Source: Planctomycetota bacterium (lineage in GTDB: Bacteria > Planctomycetota > GCA-002687715 > DRQF01). From it: a DNA stretch of 7,632 nucleotides. The stretch covers positions 1 through 7,632 of the forward strand of contig WFTN01000395.1 of NCBI GenBank assembly GCA_015485455.1. The letters run 5' to 3'. Of the stretch, positions 5,469 to 7,632 are shown piece after piece (the first letter of the stretch is position 1; the number at the start of each line of letters is the position of its first letter). The position numbers were made by a program, and so were the translations under genes. The notes beneath the pieces are model-generated. The model was not told the origin of the DNA. It saw nothing but the letters and a program-made list of their open reading frames with translations, and made no database searches.

Positions 5469-7632
5469 TCAATACTTGGGCAGAAGCAAAACCGCGTTGA
5501 GGAAGAGACGTGTTAAACCATGCCAGGCACTGCGGAAGTTTGGATCCCCAGCAAAGTAAACGACACTGCCCCGGCCCATTCTCTCCACTACCGCATAGGC
5601 CCGTCCTCTCAACTTACGTTCTGATTCAGACAAGATATACCCTGAGACCGGAGGCGCGTCTGCGAACCGTGCCACTGGCACCCCCCCACCCAGTGTATTG
5701 AGACTCATCATACCACTTTGAAAAACGGAGATCTCATTGCGATAACCAAAGGACAAGGGATGGGCCGGGTCGAGCTTCACAGTAAAGATAGAGCCTGGCG
5801 TCGACTGACGTCGCCGATGCCTTTCTTCCTCTTCAATCTTGGGGCGTACCTTCTTCTCGACCTTTGCAGTTGCATCCGCCTTAAAGGAAGCCCGGCCAAA
5901 TCCATTTCCTTCTTTGGAAAATGCTCTGGCTGATCCTCTTAGAAGTACAAGCGCCCCCCCTTCTCGGACGAACGATTTGAGCTTTTCTGTCGCCGACTTT
6001 GAAAAGCCTCCGTAACCGTCCGGCACAACAACGGCGGTGTAGTCGTCCAAGTCAACCCGCGACAAAGCACTTGCCAAGAAACTGGAGTAAGGCAAGTCAT
6101 AGAGTTGCTCCACCATGAATCGCGTGGCACCGTAGGAGTTGGATGAAATGCCACTTCCCATGATAAGGGCTAACTTCGGCTTGCGAATGGCAGAAAAACG
6201 ACTCGACCCCAAATCGATGCCCTTTTCCGTCATGCCCGTCGCAGTGGGAACGAAATCGGCGCCGGTCTCTGCGGCGATTTGAGCAATGAGAGCATCAAAG
6301 CTCCCATGATCCTGTGGCCGAGGGATGAAAACCGTGCCCCGATCCCATTTGTGACCGTTGAGTGTAAAAGGTCTGCCCGCCGAGCGAATCTCCAGCCCTT
6401 TCTTGGCCAAAGCGACTGCCGCTTTAATGCCAGTCATTTCCTGCCAAGACAATAAGTACCCGTAGCCGGCCTCCCCTTCCGCCACCGACCCAACAATTTT
6501 AATCGGTCCGGCAACAACAGTGGTTTCCGCTTTTGTTGCTTGCTCGCACCAGAAAGCATCAACCCCGAAAGACAAAGGTAAAGACCATGCGGAGATGTCA
6601 TAGAAATACAATTCACGAATAGTTGTCTTGGGCTCGAGAAGTGTCTTGATCAAACGCTTTGTCGGTTGAGCCGTGGAAACCAGATAGCAACCGGCAGGGA
6701 ATTGTCTTTCTTCCACTCGCTTGCCGTGGGCATCCCAGCAACCCCGAGCTTTGAACTTCTTGCTGGCTTGGCGCACTTCCACTCCTTGGGCTATCAACAA
6801 TTCAGTCAAACGCGCCGCCCGTTCCCTGTCTCTACCGGGCAAAAGAATATACTCACGCACCCGACCTCCACGGCCTTCAATGATGGCAGAGTTGCGGAAA
6901 TCGTAGTAGTGCTCCACTAAGTCATTTCGTTGATTTGCCGCCGTCGAAAGGGTCGAAAGTGCGGTCACATAGTGATGCTCCGTTCTTTCCTTCAGCGTAA
7001 GAACCTTACCATTGCGAAGTTTAACCGCAGCCCCCGAGCTTGAGTGCCCGGCTTGTTCGTAAGTCATGCCGATGGCACCCTGAAAGCTAGGCCAGGAATC
7101 ACCGTATCCAGGATAAAAGAGATCAAAAGATTCGGCGGTATAGTAGCGCCAACCTCGCTGGTCAAAGGCAGCAGCATTACCGCGACCAAACTTCTCCCCC
7201 CAGGCGAGAATCGAAGGCGGTAGATTCGCGTTGATCGGACGTTCAGCAGGAAAGAAGAAGTATGAGCTATTCTGCCCCATCTCGTGGTAATCAACATGAA
7301 CATGAGGGTTCCACTTGATGAATTGCCTAATCCGACTCTTGGTTTCAATTTGGCTCATGAAAGCCCAATCGCGATTGAGGTCAAAATAGAAGTGATTTGT
7401 TCGCCCCCCAGGCCAGGGTTCATCGTGCTCAACGCTACGGGGATGGTCGTCAGGATTCTTCCCGACAACGGAATTGAACCAATTGACAAAGCGATCTCGC
7501 CCGTCTGGATTGGAGCAAGGGTCAATGTGAATGAATACATTGTCCAGAATTTTCGTCACTTCTTCGTCGTCCGATGAAGCCAGGCGATAGAGAGTTTTAA
7601 GAGCAGCTTCCGTACAAGAGGTCTCATTGCCA
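5469..7632 (-). CDS. M14-family zinc carboxypeptidase-like protein with C-terminal amidotransferase-like domain, N-terminus beyond the window
   Basis: The frame is open from the right edge to the TGA at 5469-5471 (720 visible residues). M14 enzymes remove C-terminal residues from peptides using one zinc. Numbering from the first complete codon, the Glu of the HxxE zinc motif is E3 in GNE (7623-7631), with its His cut off by the edge. NPDGRDR follows, then the carboxylate-binding pair N86-R87 in DLNRDW, the zinc ligand H116 in DYHEMG, and the general-base Glu E192 in TYEQAG. Their spacing matches the carboxypeptidase A order, so activity is plausible. From about residue 487 a class I glutamine amidotransferase-like fold follows (LALIMGSG..., then VVVPDGYGG), with Tyr540 where a catalytic Cys would sit, so this domain is probably not catalytic. 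A highly charged linker (about 575-600) and a beta-rich tail end in LLLPKY. The GTG at 7559 is internal: the frame and family similarity continue upstream. Any signal peptide lies outside the window; export is inferred. Confidence 0.92.
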   Translation of the reverse strand, partial: GNETSCTEAALKTLYRLASSDDEEVTKILDNVFIHIDPCSNPDGRDRFVNWFNSVVGKNPDDHPRSVEHDEPWPGGRTNHFYFDLNRDWAFMSQIETKSRIRQFIKWNPHVHVDYHEMGQNSSYFFFPAERPINANLPPSILAWGEKFGRGNAAAFDQRGWRYYTAESFDLFYPGYGDSWPSFQGAIGMTYEQAGHSSSGAAVKLRNGKVLTLKERTEHHYVTALSTLSTAANQRNDLVEHYYDFRNSAIIEGRGGRVREYILLPGRDRERAARLTELLIAQGVEVRQASKKFKARGCWDAHGKRVEERQFPAGCYLVSTAQPTKRLIKTLLEPKTTIRELYFYDISAWSLPLSFGVDAFWCEQATKAETTVVAGPIKIVGSVAEGEAGYGYLLSWQEMTGIKAAVALAKKGLEIRSAGRPFTLNGHKWDRGTVFIPRPQDHGSFDALIAQIAAETGADFVPTATGMTEKGIDLGSSRFSAIRKPKLALIMGSGISSNSYGATRFMVEQLYDLPYSSFLASALSRVDLDDYTAVVVPDGYGGFSKSATEKLKSFVREGGALVLLRGSARAFSKEGNGFGRASFKADATAKVEKKVRPKIEEEERHRRRQSTPGSIFTVKLDPAHPLSFGYRNEISVFQSGMMSLNTLGGGVPVARFADAPPVSGYILSESERKLRGRAYAVVERMGRGSVVYFAGDPNFRSAWHGLTRLFLNAVLLLPKY

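Noticed and set aside
5945..5960. C-rich run inside the M14 gene that might mark a frameshift
   Set aside because: The reading frame and family similarity continue unbroken on both sides, so there is no evidence of an indel.
1..7632. CRISPR array, tRNA, rRNA, insertion sequence, phage or defence genes
   Set aside because: No regularly spaced repeats, cloverleaf-like segments, transposase motifs or terminal inverted repeats were seen, and the coding regions are fully explained by the four genes.

Overview
The window holds four protein-coding genes and no RNA genes, mobile elements or CRISPR array. In order: the 3' part of polA (DNA polymerase I, + strand, cut by the left edge); a class I ribose-phosphate pyrophosphokinase gene, prs (+ strand, complete); an exported protein with a degenerate gluzincin-like peptidase domain (+ strand, complete); and a large M14-family zinc carboxypeptidase-like protein (- strand, its 5' end cut by the right edge).

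The organism is a bacterium. The exported protein carries spaced Gly/Trp motifs of the form G-x7-W ahead of a peptidase-MA-like domain. From memory this architecture is common in Planctomycetota and related PVC bacteria, and the long M14 carboxypeptidase with a C-terminal amidotransferase-like domain fits that group too. This is a tentative inference; polA or prs phylogeny would decide it. Base composition looks balanced and similar across all genes, so I see no sign of recent transfer.

Layout: polA and prs lie head to tail with a 162-base gap and no clear terminator between them, so they may be partly cotranscribed, although a weak promoter candidate sits in the gap. After prs, a 303-base gene-free stretch holds a hairpin/terminator zone, then a promoter-like region with an inverted repeat around the candidate -35 box, then a good Shine-Dalgarno site for the exported protein. 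That gene and the M14 gene converge on a strong symmetric hairpin flanked by A and T tracts, which can serve as a terminator for both strands.

Functionally, polA (repair and Okazaki-fragment processing) and prs (PRPP supply for nucleotide synthesis) are housekeeping genes. The other two are probably envelope or secreted proteins; nothing in the sequence links them to each other or to the first pair. I found no convincing new multi-gene system. The points most worth a second look are the loss of the HExxH residues in the exported peptidase-like protein, its G-x7-W repeats, the Asp-to-Ala change in the PRPP-binding loop of Prs, and the inverted repeat upstream of the exported protein.
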